64,000 bases of DNA from Methanolobus psychrophilus R15 (GTDB taxonomy: Archaea > Halobacteriota > Methanosarcinia > Methanosarcinales > Methanosarcinaceae): positions 1,922,001-1,986,000 of the forward strand of contig CP003083.1 of NCBI GenBank assembly GCA_000306725.1. Reading direction: 5' to 3'. The number at the start of each line of letters is the position of its first letter. Positions within the stretch are counted from its first letter, which is position 1. This document shows positions 46,993 through 58,622 of this stretch, piece by piece. The notes beneath the pieces were generated by a model, which was not told where the DNA came from, ran no database searches, and saw only the letters and a list, made by a program, of their open reading frames with translations. A program made the translations under genes and the position numbers.

Positions 46993-48096
46993 ATGGATAA
47001 AATCAAGATCGCAATTGCAGGTGTCGGCAATTGTGCAAGCTCTCTGATTCAGGGTATTGAGTACTATAGGGACAAGCATGAAAACGATGCTATAGGACTG
47101 ATGCACTGGGATATCGGCGGTTACAGGCCTTCCGATATTGAAGTTGTCGCAGCCTTCGATATCGATAAAAGGAAAGTGGGGAAAGATATTTCGGAGGCCA
47201 TTTTCGCACCGCCTAACTGTACGGCTATATTCTGCAGCGATATCCCTCAAAGAGGTGTAGTTGTAAAAATGGGCTGCATCCTGGACGGGTTCTCGGAACA
47301 TATGATGGATTTCGATGAGAAAAGGACATTTGTACCTTCAGATCAGCCTGAAGCCAGCAAGGAAGGTGTGGTTCAAGCACTGAAGGACTCAGGCGCAGAG
47401 ATATTACTGAACTATCTTCCTGTAGGCTCCGAGCAGGCGACCCGTTTTTACATGGACTGTGCCCTGGATGCAGGTGTTGCATGCGTCAACAATATGCCAG
47501 TTTTCATCGCAAGCGACCCGGAATGGGCCGCGAAATTCGAAAAGAGAGGCATCCCTATCATTGGTGATGATATCAAAGCACAGCTGGGTGCTACTATCAC
47601 TCACAGGATGCTGGCAGACCTTTTCAATAAGCGTGGAGTGAAACTGGAAAGGACCTACCAGCTCAATACCGGAGGGAACACCGACTTCCTGAACATGCTC
47701 AACCGTAGCAGGCTTGCCTCAAAGAAAACATCGAAGACAGAGGCTGTGCAATCCGTTCTCGCACAGCGTCTGGATGATGATAATATCCACGTCGGGCCAA
47801 GTGATTACGTTCCATGGCAGAACGACAATAAAGTATGCTTCCTGAGGATGGAGGGCAAGCTTTTCGGAGATGTACCCATGAATCTGGAGTTGCGCCTCTC
47901 TGTTGAGGATTCTCCCAACTCCGCTGGCGTGGTCATCGACGCTATAAGATGCTGTAAACTTGCCCTTGACAGGGGAATCGGCGGAGTTCTTTATTCACCT
48001 TCGGCCTATTTCATGAAGCATCCTCCAAAACAGTTCACTGATGATGAGGCCCACAAGATGACCAGTGAGTTCATCCACGGCGACCGTACGAACTGA
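46993..48096 (+). CDS. myo-inositol-1-phosphate synthase
   Basis: From the ATG at 46993 (AGAGGTAATG upstream) the protein has 367 residues. It starts KIKIAIAGVGNCASSLIQGIEYY (NAD loop), with VNNMPVFIASDPEW, GDDIKAQLGATITHRMLADL, QLNTGGNTDFLNM and KTEAVQSVL as conserved catalytic segments. It converts glucose-6-phosphate to inositol-1-phosphate, used in archaeal phosphoinositol lipids or solutes. A TATA-like TTTTTATTTA lies near 46909. The upstream ATG at 46966 adds non-conserved residues. Confidence 0.94.
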   Translation: MDKIKIAIAGVGNCASSLIQGIEYYRDKHENDAIGLMHWDIGGYRPSDIEVVAAFDIDKRKVGKDISEAIFAPPNCTAIFCSDIPQRGVVVKMGCILDGFSEHMMDFDEKRTFVPSDQPEASKEGVVQALKDSGAEILLNYLPVGSEQATRFYMDCALDAGVACVNNMPVFIASDPEWAAKFEKRGIPIIGDDIKAQLGATITHRMLADLFNKRGVKLERTYQLNTGGNTDFLNMLNRSRLASKKTSKTEAVQSVLAQRLDDDNIHVGPSDYVPWQNDNKVCFLRMEGKLFGDVPMNLELRLSVEDSPNSAGVVIDAIRCCKLALDRGIGGVLYSPSAYFMKHPPKQFTDDEAHKMTSEFIHGDRTN

Positions 48097-48119
48097 AAGC
48101 GGATCTACTGGCTGTAATT

Positions 48120-48944
48120 ATGATGCAGACTGAAGAGCAACGCCGCATATATGGTGTTGACTTCAGTGGCTCAAAAACTGCCTGCAGGAAGATATGGGTG
48201 AGCGAAGGCGTCATCGATGACGACGGTATTCTCGGGATATCTGCCTGTTATCCGATATCGGATATAGTTGCGGGAACGAGCCGTGACCGTAGTTCCTGCC
48301 TGCTTGCCCTGAGGTCTTTGATCATCGGCAGCACGAATGGGATATTTGGCATGGATTTTCCATTCAGCCTGCCCCATCAGCTTCTTTCTTCTTCGGACTG
48401 GAGTTCATTTATTTCTGATTTTCCCGGCAAATATCCTTCTTCGGAACATTTCCGTGAAGAAATGAGATCACTTTCTCCTGACCAGGAACTGAAGCGTCTT
48501 ACGGATATCGAGGTAAGGGCACCTTTCTGCGTATACAACCTCCGGCTTTACAGGCAGACGTATTTTGGCATACGTGATGTGCTTGGGCCACTGGTTGCAG
48601 AGGACTTAGCATGTGTGCTACCTATGCAGGAGCCTGTCCGTAACAAACCCTGGCTTATAGAAGTGTGCCCTGCCTCAACATTGAAAAAAGAAGGGCTGTA
48701 TATTCCCTATAAAGGCAGGTCTTCAAGAGAGTCAGAAGCAAGGAAATACATCCTTGAGGAGATGGTGGACAGGGGCATCTCCATTCCCTCGCACATTAAA
48801 GATACTGCCCTTGCAAACACAGACGGCGATGCGCTGGACAGTGTGATCGCGGCCTTTGCAAGCTCAAAGGCTGTCCGGGGAATGGATTCTTTGAGGGATT
48901 CTCTCCCACATATATATCTTACCGAAGGGTACACTTTTTTCTGA
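48120..48944 (+). CDS. DUF429 protein (RNase H-like fold)
   Basis: A 274-residue protein: GVDFSGSKTA at the start, FGMDFPFSLP near 78, and LIEVCPASTLK and ALDSVIAAFAS at the end, giving the acidic residues of DUF429 predicted RNase H-like nucleases. No function is proven for the family. It follows the inositol-phosphate synthase by 23 bases, but a functional link is not evident. Confidence 0.8.
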   Translation: MMQTEEQRRIYGVDFSGSKTACRKIWVSEGVIDDDGILGISACYPISDIVAGTSRDRSSCLLALRSLIIGSTNGIFGMDFPFSLPHQLLSSSDWSSFISDFPGKYPSSEHFREEMRSLSPDQELKRLTDIEVRAPFCVYNLRLYRQTYFGIRDVLGPLVAEDLACVLPMQEPVRNKPWLIEVCPASTLKKEGLYIPYKGRSSRESEARKYILEEMVDRGISIPSHIKDTALANTDGDALDSVIAAFASSKAVRGMDSLRDSLPHIYLTEGYTFF

Positions 48945-48973
48945 GACTCTCAGTATACATCCTGTCGGAAGTA

Positions 48974-49519
48974 TCAATCCTTGCTGACCCCCAATATATC
49001 GTATATATCAGAAGGTTTCCTCATCACCGTGATATTTTCCATCTGTGCAAGCTTTTCAGAATTGGAGACATCTATCTCTCTCATCTTGAGGTTCATTGTC
49101 TTCCCTTGGGGTGATATAGTCTGCACGGTTCCCCTTTTCTGGTCTACTGCGAGTATGAAGATCGGGGTTTCACCTTTTGCGGTTTGAGCTACAGCATTAG
49201 TGACAATGGTGTCTGAGATCCCATTTACTATCTTGGCAACTGTGTTAGCGGTGGCAGGTGCAATAATGAGCGCATCATAGTGTCCCACCTGTAATGGCCC
49301 TGCGATGAACGGCGAGTTTGGTCCTCCTTCTTTCTTGAAGTCCGGGAAGTCGTTCTGCAGGTCACTCCACATATGGTACCATTTGAGGACGGTTTCTCCT
49401 TCCTTTGAAAGGAAGACCATCATTTCGATGTCATTCTTTTTCTTAATGTCCACCATTATGTCGTACGTTTCCTTAATCAGGTCTCCTGAGCCTGTTATTC
49501 CCCATGCTATCCTCTTCAT
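48974..49519 (-). CDS. afpA: Archaeoflavoprotein AfpA
   Basis: A 181-residue flavoprotein of the flavoprotein/DfpA fold: RIAWGITGSGDLIKETYDIM, VLKWYHMW, and APATANTVAKIVNGISDTIVTNAVAQTAKG. AfpA binds FMN; in Archaeoglobus it accepts electrons from ferredoxin and can hand them on to Isf. Here it is the last of eight tightly spaced genes that also include Isf and a ferredoxin, supporting that path. Confidence 0.92.
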   Translation of the reverse strand: MKRIAWGITGSGDLIKETYDIMVDIKKKNDIEMMVFLSKEGETVLKWYHMWSDLQNDFPDFKKEGGPNSPFIAGPLQVGHYDALIIAPATANTVAKIVNGISDTIVTNAVAQTAKGETPIFILAVDQKRGTVQTISPQGKTMNLKMREIDVSNSEKLAQMENITVMRKPSDIYDILGVSKD

Positions 49520-49572
49520 TCAATGTCTCCTCGTATCTTATTGCAATAATCATCCTGGCCTTTCCGGGATGT

Positions 49573-50271
49573 TCAGTATCCTATCAGTGATTCCTTCTTG
49601 ACCCTCACATCCGGTATGCCCATGGAGTGCAGCATCTCAGTCATGGACTCCGTCATGGATGGAGGCCCGCAAATGTAGAACTCCCTTGTAGCATAATCAG
49701 GTACCTCCTTTCGGATCAGGTTCTCATTGATCCTCTCCCTGCATCCGGTCCAGTTTTCGGATGCTCTGGTCAGGGTCTGGAACACAGTAAGGCGAGGGTT
49801 CTGCCGGATCATTTCTGATAACTCTTTCCAGAATACCATGTCCTCCTCGGTCCTGTCACTGCAGATCAGCACTACATCCGTATCCAGCTTCAGATCAGTA
49901 CAGTACCTGCAGATGCCTCTCATGGGTGCTATGCCTATTCCGCCGCTGAGCAATACTATCTTTTCATACTCTCCTTCGTAACTCATCTTTCCGAAGGGGC
50001 CAGTGATATTGAAAGGATATCCGGTTTCCATGGAATCCAGCGCGTTTGAGAATTCGTGGCCGGTAAGTTTCTTTGTGAATTCCAGGTGGTCCTTTTCTGT
50101 CGGGCTGCTGGATAAACTGAAAGGCTTGCTGACGCTCTTCCCATTGAATTCCAATGTCACTACAATGTACTGCCCGGCTTTGTAGTCAAAATCAACAGGT
50201 CTTTTGAACCTGAAGCTCTTTACATTTGCGCTGCGCTGGATAATTTCACTTATATTCGCCTGGAATTTCAA
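49573..50271 (-). CDS. FAD/NAD(P)-binding ferredoxin reductase-type oxidoreductase
   Basis: The 232-residue protein has the FNR plan: an FAD barrel with KPFSLSSSP (RxYS-like, with a K-P-F-S variant), then GGIGIAPMRGICRYC (NAD loop) and the C-terminal FYICGPPSMTESM. No Fe-S domain is attached. It can link NAD(P)H or another carrier with the adjacent ferredoxin, Isf or AfpA. The gene is separated by five bases from isf. Confidence 0.9.
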   Translation of the reverse strand: MKFQANISEIIQRSANVKSFRFKRPVDFDYKAGQYIVVTLEFNGKSVSKPFSLSSSPTEKDHLEFTKKLTGHEFSNALDSMETGYPFNITGPFGKMSYEGEYEKIVLLSGGIGIAPMRGICRYCTDLKLDTDVVLICSDRTEEDMVFWKELSEMIRQNPRLTVFQTLTRASENWTGCRERINENLIRKEVPDYATREFYICGPPSMTESMTEMLHSMGIPDVRVKKESLIGY

Positions 50272-50276
50272 GATAC

Positions 50277-50909
50277 TTACTCCTGTTGTATCTTTTTAAT
50301 AAGCTGAGCTGTCTGAATCAGCTTCTTCATTGTCCTGCGAAGGCTCTTGAGACCGTCAGGGTCTTCAGCCACTCCTTCTGCTCCCTTGTCCTTTGACCAG
50401 AAAGTTCCGCCAAGGTTGGAACCGAAGGACCCTCCACCCACAGGTATCATTTCGCTGATAACATAAAAATCATGTATGGACCGGATCGCAGGTTCCTGGC
50501 CTCCTATCCTGTCACCGCCCACTGCAGCTGCGGCACCAATCTTGTTCAGGAATACCTTTGGGTCGCGTGCAACCACAGCCCTGCACCTGTCCAGAATAGT
50601 CTTTGTCTGGGCGCTGAGCGTACCCTGGTAGACAGGAGTGCCGATTATCCAGGCATCAGCCCAGATCATTCTATCATACAGCTCCACAAGATCGTCTTTG
50701 TGGATGCAGCCCTGCTTGGTACGCACACAGTAGTCACAGTGAATGCAGAATTTCATGTCCTTTCCGCTTGCAGAGAAATACTCCGTCTCTGAACCAAACT
50801 TCTCCTGTGCATATCGCAAGGCCTCATTCACAATAAAATCAGTGGCTTTCTTCCTGGGGCTGCCAGATATACCCAGTAGCCGGATAGCTGAACCTTCAGA
50901 CAATGGCAC
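50277..50909 (-). CDS. isf: Iron-sulfur flavoprotein (Isf)
   Basis: A 210-residue flavodoxin-like protein starting with GTG after AGGAGG. LLGISGSPRKKATD binds FMN phosphate. The compact motif CIHCDYCVRTKQGC (55, 58, 61, 68; CX2CX2CX6C) matches the 4Fe-4S site of Methanosarcina Isf. In that group Isf reduces O2 and H2O2 with electrons from ferredoxin. The ferredoxin gene is 14 bases upstream. Confidence 0.92.
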   Translation of the reverse strand: MPLSEGSAIRLLGISGSPRKKATDFIVNEALRYAQEKFGSETEYFSASGKDMKFCIHCDYCVRTKQGCIHKDDLVELYDRMIWADAWIIGTPVYQGTLSAQTKTILDRCRAVVARDPKVFLNKIGAAAAVGGDRIGGQEPAIRSIHDFYVISEMIPVGGGSFGSNLGGTFWSKDKGAEGVAEDPDGLKSLRRTMKKLIQTAQLIKKIQQE

Positions 50910-50923
50910 TCCAACCTCCTTGT

Positions 50924-51115
50924 TTATTCAATGGTTATCGATTCCGTGGGGCAGGCATCCACACAGATACCGCATTCCACACAATCTTCAGGTCGTGCAA
51001 TAACGGACTTCATGTCCCCGTTATTGTCTTTCTGAATCTCTATTACATCTGTAGGGCATGCCTGAGCACATGCTCCGATGCCTTCACACTTGTTTTTATC
51101 TACTTTTGCCGGCAC
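50924..51115 (-). CDS. Two-cluster ferredoxin lacking one cysteine in the first motif
   Basis: A 63-residue ferredoxin, GTG start with AGGAGG seven bases upstream. The second motif CVECGICVDACP (45, 48, 51, 55) is complete. The first, CEGIGACAQACP, has Ile13 in the place of the second cysteine (Cys10, 16, 20 only), so a 3Fe-4S cluster there is likely. It probably serves the adjacent flavoproteins. Confidence 0.92.
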   Translation of the reverse strand: MPAKVDKNKCEGIGACAQACPTDVIEIQKDNNGDMKSVIARPEDCVECGICVDACPTESITIE

Positions 51116-51131
51116 TACTATATCCTCCTTT

Positions 51132-51431
51132 TCATTGTTTTTTATATGAGCCTATAATTGTCAGGGTTATTGTCAACGCTGCCAGGACCATCAATGCCAT
51201 AGAAGCCGTAAATCCGGGGGCCTGCGCCCGGGCTTCAACAGGTTTTTCCGGGTCATGGATATTACCGGATGCCTTCACCATGGCTATCAGCGGTACTTCA
51301 TATATCCCTTCTTCGAACAAGTGGTCTATGAGTTCCTGGGGAGCTACCCTGTTATCGGCAATTACCTTTTCAGCAAGCCCGAAACTTATTACAGCGGCAA
51401 TAAAAACAATGATGTATCTAAAGATGAACAC
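51132..51431 (-). CDS. Small exported membrane protein with PGF-CTERM-like end
   Basis: A 99-residue protein: N-terminal hydrophobic signal/anchor (FIFRYIIVFIAAVISFGLAEKVIA), a 45-residue outside segment (VAPQELIDHLFEEGIYEVPLIA) and a C-terminal APGFTASMALMVLAALTITLTIIGSYKKQ, which resembles a PGF-CTERM sorting end. Otherwise unrecognised. It lies inside the redox operon, so it may attach or position one of the components at the membrane. Confidence 0.65.
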   Translation of the reverse strand: MFIFRYIIVFIAAVISFGLAEKVIADNRVAPQELIDHLFEEGIYEVPLIAMVKASGNIHDPEKPVEARAQAPGFTASMALMVLAALTITLTIIGSYKKQ

Positions 51432-51531
51432 CCCATTTTTACAACAGCATCTGACCTATAGTTAAGTTATTAAGAATGACCCATGAACAATAATTAAAAT
51501 TGAAGAGGATCCTATGATCCCTTCGAAACTT

Positions 51532-51945
51532 TCATCTTAGCATTTTCAGCGCATGCCTGCAGGCTGCAACAGCCGGTGCACCTGAGGTTATGAAGATCAC
51601 ATCCATGACTTCCATGATCTCCTCCTTAGTTGCTCCGTTGTTGAGCGCGCTCTTCATCTGGGAAGCCACACAGGCCTCACACTGCTTTGAAGCCACCACT
51701 GCGAGTGCCATCAGGATTTTTGTTTTGGCAGGAAGTGCACCATCCTGGAGCAATTTGCTGTTGCACATATTATACTTGTGCAGGAACTCCGGCTCAAGCT
51801 CATCAAGGGTTTCCAGTATGTGAGGTGTGAATCCCAGCTTATCTGACATGTCCCCAAGTAAGCCATCGCGTCTTTTTCCTTCTCCGCACATTTTCCTGTC
51901 TTCGTTTGGATCTCTATTTCCACACATATTTCTATCTCCGCACAT
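51532..51945 (-). CDS. AhpD-like / carboxymuconolactone decarboxylase family protein
   Basis: The 137-residue protein carries an AhpD-type CxxC pair in [16 protein letters not shown] (Cys89, Cys92); the usual His four residues later is Gln96. [16 protein letters not shown] follows. AhpD-like proteins reduce peroxiredoxin-type disulfides or peroxides. The N-terminus is unusual: MCG is repeated at residues 1, 7 and 19. Starts at M1 (51945) and M7 (51927) each have a ribosome-site-like sequence. Confidence 0.87.
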   Translation of the reverse strand: MCGDRNMCGNRDPNEDRKMCGEGKRRDGLLGDMSDKLGFTPHILETLDELEPEFLHKYNMCNSKLLQDGALPAKTKILMALAVVASKQCEACVASQMKSALNNGATKEEIMEVMDVIFITSGAPAVAACRHALKMLR

Positions 51946-51977
51946 ATTTCTATTTCCTTTGTATTAGTAATGAACGT

Positions 51978-52196
51978 TCAGTCAAAACCCTCTTCTATGG
52001 TATGGCCCAGGCAGTAACTGCACATGAGCCGGGGAAGTCCTTTGGGAAGCCTTTCAACATGAGGTGGTTTTCCAATTGATACTGGCAAATCAAGTTCCTT
52101 TGCATGGTCAACACACAGGCCCTTGCCGCATACTATGCAAACACAGACAGCTTCACTATCATTTCCTGTATCCATGCAATCATAACATTTCATCAT
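51978..52196 (-). CDS. DUF2180 cysteine-rich protein, copy 1
   Basis: A 72-residue protein with CYDC, VCIVCGKGLCVDH and LMCSYCLGH motifs, a zinc-finger-like pattern typical of archaeal DUF2180. AGGTGAT precedes the start. Function unknown; metal binding is likely. It shares the MKCY[DE]C...C[IV]CIVCG.G.C order with its neighbour upstream, from which it is separated by eight bases. Confidence 0.85.
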   Translation of the reverse strand: MMKCYDCMDTGNDSEAVCVCIVCGKGLCVDHAKELDLPVSIGKPPHVERLPKGLPRLMCSYCLGHTIEEGFD

Positions 52197-52204
52197 GATA
52201 TCAC

Positions 52205-52444
52205 CTAATAGTTCTCCTTCAGGGCTTCATGGCAGGGTATGCATAGTATCTTTTTAATATGCTGCACATCCTCGTATTTACACTCAACTCCCATTCCGCA
52301 CTTCAGCTTAATGCTGTATTCTCCTTCCCATACAGGAGTATCTTCCCTTACCAGGTGTTGTTTACATACTCCTCGCCCGCAAACTATGCAGATGCCCACA
52401 GTATCGCTAGTTTTTCCATTTTTAGAACACTCATAACATTTCAT
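52205..52444 (-). CDS. DUF2180 cysteine-rich protein, copy 2
   Basis: A 79-residue paralogue of the next gene: MKCYECSKNGK, VGICIVCGRGVCKQH, a middle LKCGMGVECKY insertion and LCIPCHEALKENY. It probably binds one or two zinc ions. It is the first gene of the eight-gene minus-strand operon and lies divergent from mer, 392 bases apart. Confidence 0.85.
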   Translation of the reverse strand: MKCYECSKNGKTSDTVGICIVCGRGVCKQHLVREDTPVWEGEYSIKLKCGMGVECKYEDVQHIKKILCIPCHEALKENY

Positions 52445-53823
<1,379 letters not shown>

Positions 53824-53841
53824 ACACGTCGGAGGCAATTA

Positions 53842-55399
<1,558 letters not shown>

Positions 55400-55461
55400 T
55401 ATTCATCCGGGAAAACTTATTGGACCCCTCATGAACGTATCCACCTGATTGAAGCAAGCGG

Positions 55462-55992
55462 TCAGTGTTCTTCAGGGTCCTTTGCTTTCTTAATGATCTC
55501 ATTGAACACGGGGCTGCAGCACTTGCCAGTAGGGTTCTTAATTTTACACTGGCTCTTTGCACCCGGATCATAATATTTCCTTATGGCATTCATATCCGTA
55601 ATTTTCTCTTCCATTACAGCCCGGATGACCTCTTCCTGCGTTATCTTGCTGCAGTAACATGCATATCTGGGATTGGCATCTTCCTTGAACCATAAAGGTA
55701 CAGTAATGTCTGTTTTCCAAAAGATAATGCGTGTATTGTCATTGTAGTAGGCTATGTCGCACTTTTCATTCATGCACAGGTAGTAATCTTCCTGGCCTGC
55801 TTTCTCTTCCATTTCCTTTCTGAGTAGATGCCTCACTGTGATATTCTCAACCCACCTTCCTTTTGTCTTGCAGAGGGGACACGGAGCACTCGCAGTTGAA
55901 GTATCTTGTACTTCCCCGCTGCAACAGTTTGATGTTAATGGGATCTGTTTAAGGTTTATTCCCTTTCCGGTGTCGCAACAGCTATTTGTCAT
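55462..55992 (-). CDS. CopZ-like [2Fe-2S]/zinc protein without HMA domain
   Basis: The 176-residue protein is Cys-rich. A zinc site CPLC (38, 41) with LCMNEKC (73, 78) is followed by YACYCSKIT (112, 114) and a BFD-like region ending at Cys149 and Cys158, expected to hold 2Fe-2S. This matches the N-terminal domain of Archaeoglobus CopZ, which carries copper and has a C-terminal HMA domain; that domain is missing here. It lies downstream of arsR-arsM in the same direction, so metalloid or copper redox is a possible role. Confidence 0.8.
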   Translation of the reverse strand: MTNSCCDTGKGINLKQIPLTSNCCSGEVQDTSTASAPCPLCKTKGRWVENITVRHLLRKEMEEKAGQEDYYLCMNEKCDIAYYNDNTRIIFWKTDITVPLWFKEDANPRYACYCSKITQEEVIRAVMEEKITDMNAIRKYYDPGAKSQCKIKNPTGKCCSPVFNEIIKKAKDPEEH

Positions 55993-56030
55993 GAATGCCT
56001 CAATTTGATACGATTTTTACTTGCAGATGC

Positions 56031-57062
56031 TTATTTTTTCTTCAATTCAAGCTTCAGGCTTTCCAGCGGATATCCCGAGTACTGCCTCTTACTGATATCC
56101 TTATCTTCATCTATTATCCTGATAGTAAACCCTGCCTCCCGTATGATCCTGAGATAGTCCTCTTTCATCAGGGCCCCTCCCACACAGGCACATATAAGTT
56201 TCTCATCACTCCTCTCTTCAGCAGTGAGGTCCTTCAGGAGAACAATATCAGAAAGGTACATCCTGCCATTGTCTTTCAGTACCCTGTGAGCTTCCCTGAA
56301 GACCCGGGACTTGTCGGGTGCAAGGTTGATGACACAATTGCTCATGACTACATCCACAGAGCTTGATTCAACAGGTAATTCCTCGATATCCCCTTGCCTG
56401 AACTCCACATTGTCAAATCCGTAATTTTCAGCATTCTCTCTGGCTTTTGCAAGCATCTCTGCGGTCATATCCACACCGATGACCCTCCCGGTCTTCCCAA
56501 CTTTCCTTGCAGCCAGGAAGCTGTCAAAACCGGCGCCTGAGCCAAGATCAAGCACGACTTCGCCTTCATGTATATTCCCGAGTGCTGTAGGATTCCCGCA
56601 TCCCAGGCCCAGGTTCGCATCGGAAAAAGAACTGATGTCCTCATTCGAATATCCAATCGAACCTGCGATCTCCTCTCCGCTAAGGTCATCGCAGCAGCCG
56701 CACCCCTGCACCATGCCCAGCGCTATCTTGCCGTATTTCTTCTTTACGACATGTTTCTTCGTATCTGCATCCATCAAGCTTCCGGAGCAGCATGAATCTA
56801 CTTTCTCTACTCCGCATTTCTCAAGTGTTTCTTTCATCTTATCATCCTTTATACTGTAAATTACGTATCTGCCATCCTTTTCATAGCGCAGGATGCCTGC
56901 CTCCAGAAGTATCTTCAGGTGCCGCGATATAGTTGTCTGGTCCTTCCCCGCGATCTCTGAAAAATCACAGGCACAGTGATCATGTTTTAGCAGGCATCCG
57001 ACAATCGTTAATCTGGTCCTGTCTCCCAGGGCTTTGAAGAATCTGGCTTTTTCTTCAGTCAT
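56031..57062 (-). CDS. arsM: ArsR-ArsM fusion: arsenic-sensing HTH joined to arsenite methyltransferase
   Basis: Residues about 1-85 form an ArsR winged helix ([39 protein letters not shown]). The rest is an ArsM methyltransferase with a SAM loop [22 protein letters not shown] and GCGCC near the junction, LGLGCGNP and SNCVINLAP, the cysteines that bind arsenite in ArsM. The start is ATG 57062 or 57065; a TATA run (TATATGTATATAT) lies about 30-45 bases upstream. It probably methylates As(III) while controlling its own gene. Confidence 0.92.
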   Translation of the reverse strand: MTEEKARFFKALGDRTRLTIVGCLLKHDHCACDFSEIAGKDQTTISRHLKILLEAGILRYEKDGRYVIYSIKDDKMKETLEKCGVEKVDSCCSGSLMDADTKKHVVKKKYGKIALGMVQGCGCCDDLSGEEIAGSIGYSNEDISSFSDANLGLGCGNPTALGNIHEGEVVLDLGSGAGFDSFLAARKVGKTGRVIGVDMTAEMLAKARENAENYGFDNVEFRQGDIEELPVESSSVDVVMSNCVINLAPDKSRVFREAHRVLKDNGRMYLSDIVLLKDLTAEERSDEKLICACVGGALMKEDYLRIIREAGFTIRIIDEDKDISKRQYSGYPLESLKLELKKK

Positions 57063-57144
57063 CATGTATGCATATTTGTACATATATACATATACTTATC
57101 GCAAAAAATCGCCATATCGGAAATTTCTGGCACTCTGCCGGACT

Positions 57145-58587
57145 TCAAACTCTTCTCCACCTGACGCCTTCCTTCCCATCCTCGATGACGATACCCTTCT
57201 CCTTCAGCTCATCCCTGATGGCATCAGATCTCTGCCAATCCTTGCTCCTGCGGGCTTCTTCGCGCTGCTGTATCATGGCATCGATATCCTTATCTGAGAG
57301 TCCCCTGCTAGTCCCTTCAGTCACACCGCTGATGTCCTTTCCGAAAACTCCTAGCACCTCATCTATCTCTGAAAAGAAGTCAAGGATTGCTTCCAGGGCA
57401 GGTCTGCCAGGACTGCTCCCGGATATGATGGCATTTACCTTGCGGGAGAAAATGAATAGATTTGCCAGAGCTTCCCGTGTATTGAAATCCTCATCCATTG
57501 ATATGGTGAACTGATCCCTCGCTTCACTGATCTCGTCTGAAAGGCCGGAATCATTGTCTTCTTCAGGTGCGTTCTCAATAGCGTATCTTACATTGACAAT
57601 CGTGTTTGCTATCCTTTCGTAAGCCCGGCCTGCCTCTTGAAGATGCATCTTGCTGAAATCGATGGTGTTGCGGTAGTGGGTATTGAGTATGAAGAACCTG
57701 ATTACCTCAGGCGGGAATTCCTCAAGCACCTGCTTTATGGTAAAGAAATTTCCCAGAGATTTTGACATCTTCTCTTTATCAATCGTAAGAAAACCGTTGT
57801 GCATCCAGTACTTACTGAAGGGATGCTTGCCAGTGCAGCCTTCTGACTGGTGTATCTCAGCTTCATGGTGCGGGAATATGAGGTCCGCCCCGCCCCCATG
57901 GATGTCCAGCTGCTGCGAGCCGTACTTCATGGACATAGCCGAGCATTCGATATGCCAGCCCGGCCTTCCCCTGCTCCAGGGACTGTCCCAGCCCGGCTGG
58001 CCTTCTGAAGAGGATTTCCAGAGCACGAAGTCAAGTGGATATCTCTTATCCTTTTCCACATCGATACGGGCACCGGACCCCTCCATCAGACCTTCCTCCG
58101 TCTGGTGGCTCAATATCCCTATCTTTTCCTTCGACCTTCTGAGATCGTAATAGACGTTGCCTTCGGGCGTAGGATAAGCAAACTCCCTGAGTATCAGCAA
58201 TTTAATGGCGTCTACTATTTCCGTAATATGTCCTGTCACCGTGGGTTGTACGTCTGGCTTTTTTACCCTCAGGCTTGTCATGTCCTCAATAAAGGAGCGG
58301 GTGAACCTCGCTGAGAGGTCGAAAGGGTCTTCGCCTGTTTCTTTTGCTCTGTTTATTATCTTGTCGTCCACGTCCGTTACGTTTGATATGTAACGCACAT
58401 CGTAGCCGCGATAGGATAAGTAACGCCTCATAACATCAAAGGATATGTAGCTCCTGGCATGTCCAAGGTGGCAGTGGTCGTACACCGTGGGGCCACATAC
58501 GTACATATTTACTTTTTTTCCGTGGAGGGGGACAAATTCTTCCATCTCCCTGGTAAGTGTGTTATAGACTCTCAATGCCATCAGCAA
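57145..58587 (-). CDS. cysS: Cysteinyl-tRNA synthetase
   Basis: A 480-residue class I synthetase: zinc Cys31 in YVCGPTVYD, HLGH at 40-43, GRPGWHIECSAM, and KEKMSKSLGN (KMSKS). It charges tRNA-Cys with cysteine. The ATG at 58581 (MALRVYN) is also possible. A tRNA-Cys lies 35 bases upstream on the same strand. Many Methanosarcina carry this enzyme together with the SepRS/SepCysS route. Confidence 0.97.
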   Translation of the reverse strand: MLMALRVYNTLTREMEEFVPLHGKKVNMYVCGPTVYDHCHLGHARSYISFDVMRRYLSYRGYDVRYISNVTDVDDKIINRAKETGEDPFDLSARFTRSFIEDMTSLRVKKPDVQPTVTGHITEIVDAIKLLILREFAYPTPEGNVYYDLRRSKEKIGILSHQTEEGLMEGSGARIDVEKDKRYPLDFVLWKSSSEGQPGWDSPWSRGRPGWHIECSAMSMKYGSQQLDIHGGGADLIFPHHEAEIHQSEGCTGKHPFSKYWMHNGFLTIDKEKMSKSLGNFFTIKQVLEEFPPEVIRFFILNTHYRNTIDFSKMHLQEAGRAYERIANTIVNVRYAIENAPEEDNDSGLSDEISEARDQFTISMDEDFNTREALANLFIFSRKVNAIISGSSPGRPALEAILDFFSEIDEVLGVFGKDISGVTEGTSRGLSDKDIDAMIQQREEARRSKDWQRSDAIRDELKEKGIVIEDGKEGVRWRRV

Positions 58588-58622
58588 GCCTCGTCAGTGT
58601 TAAGCGGACCCTTAGAAAATTA

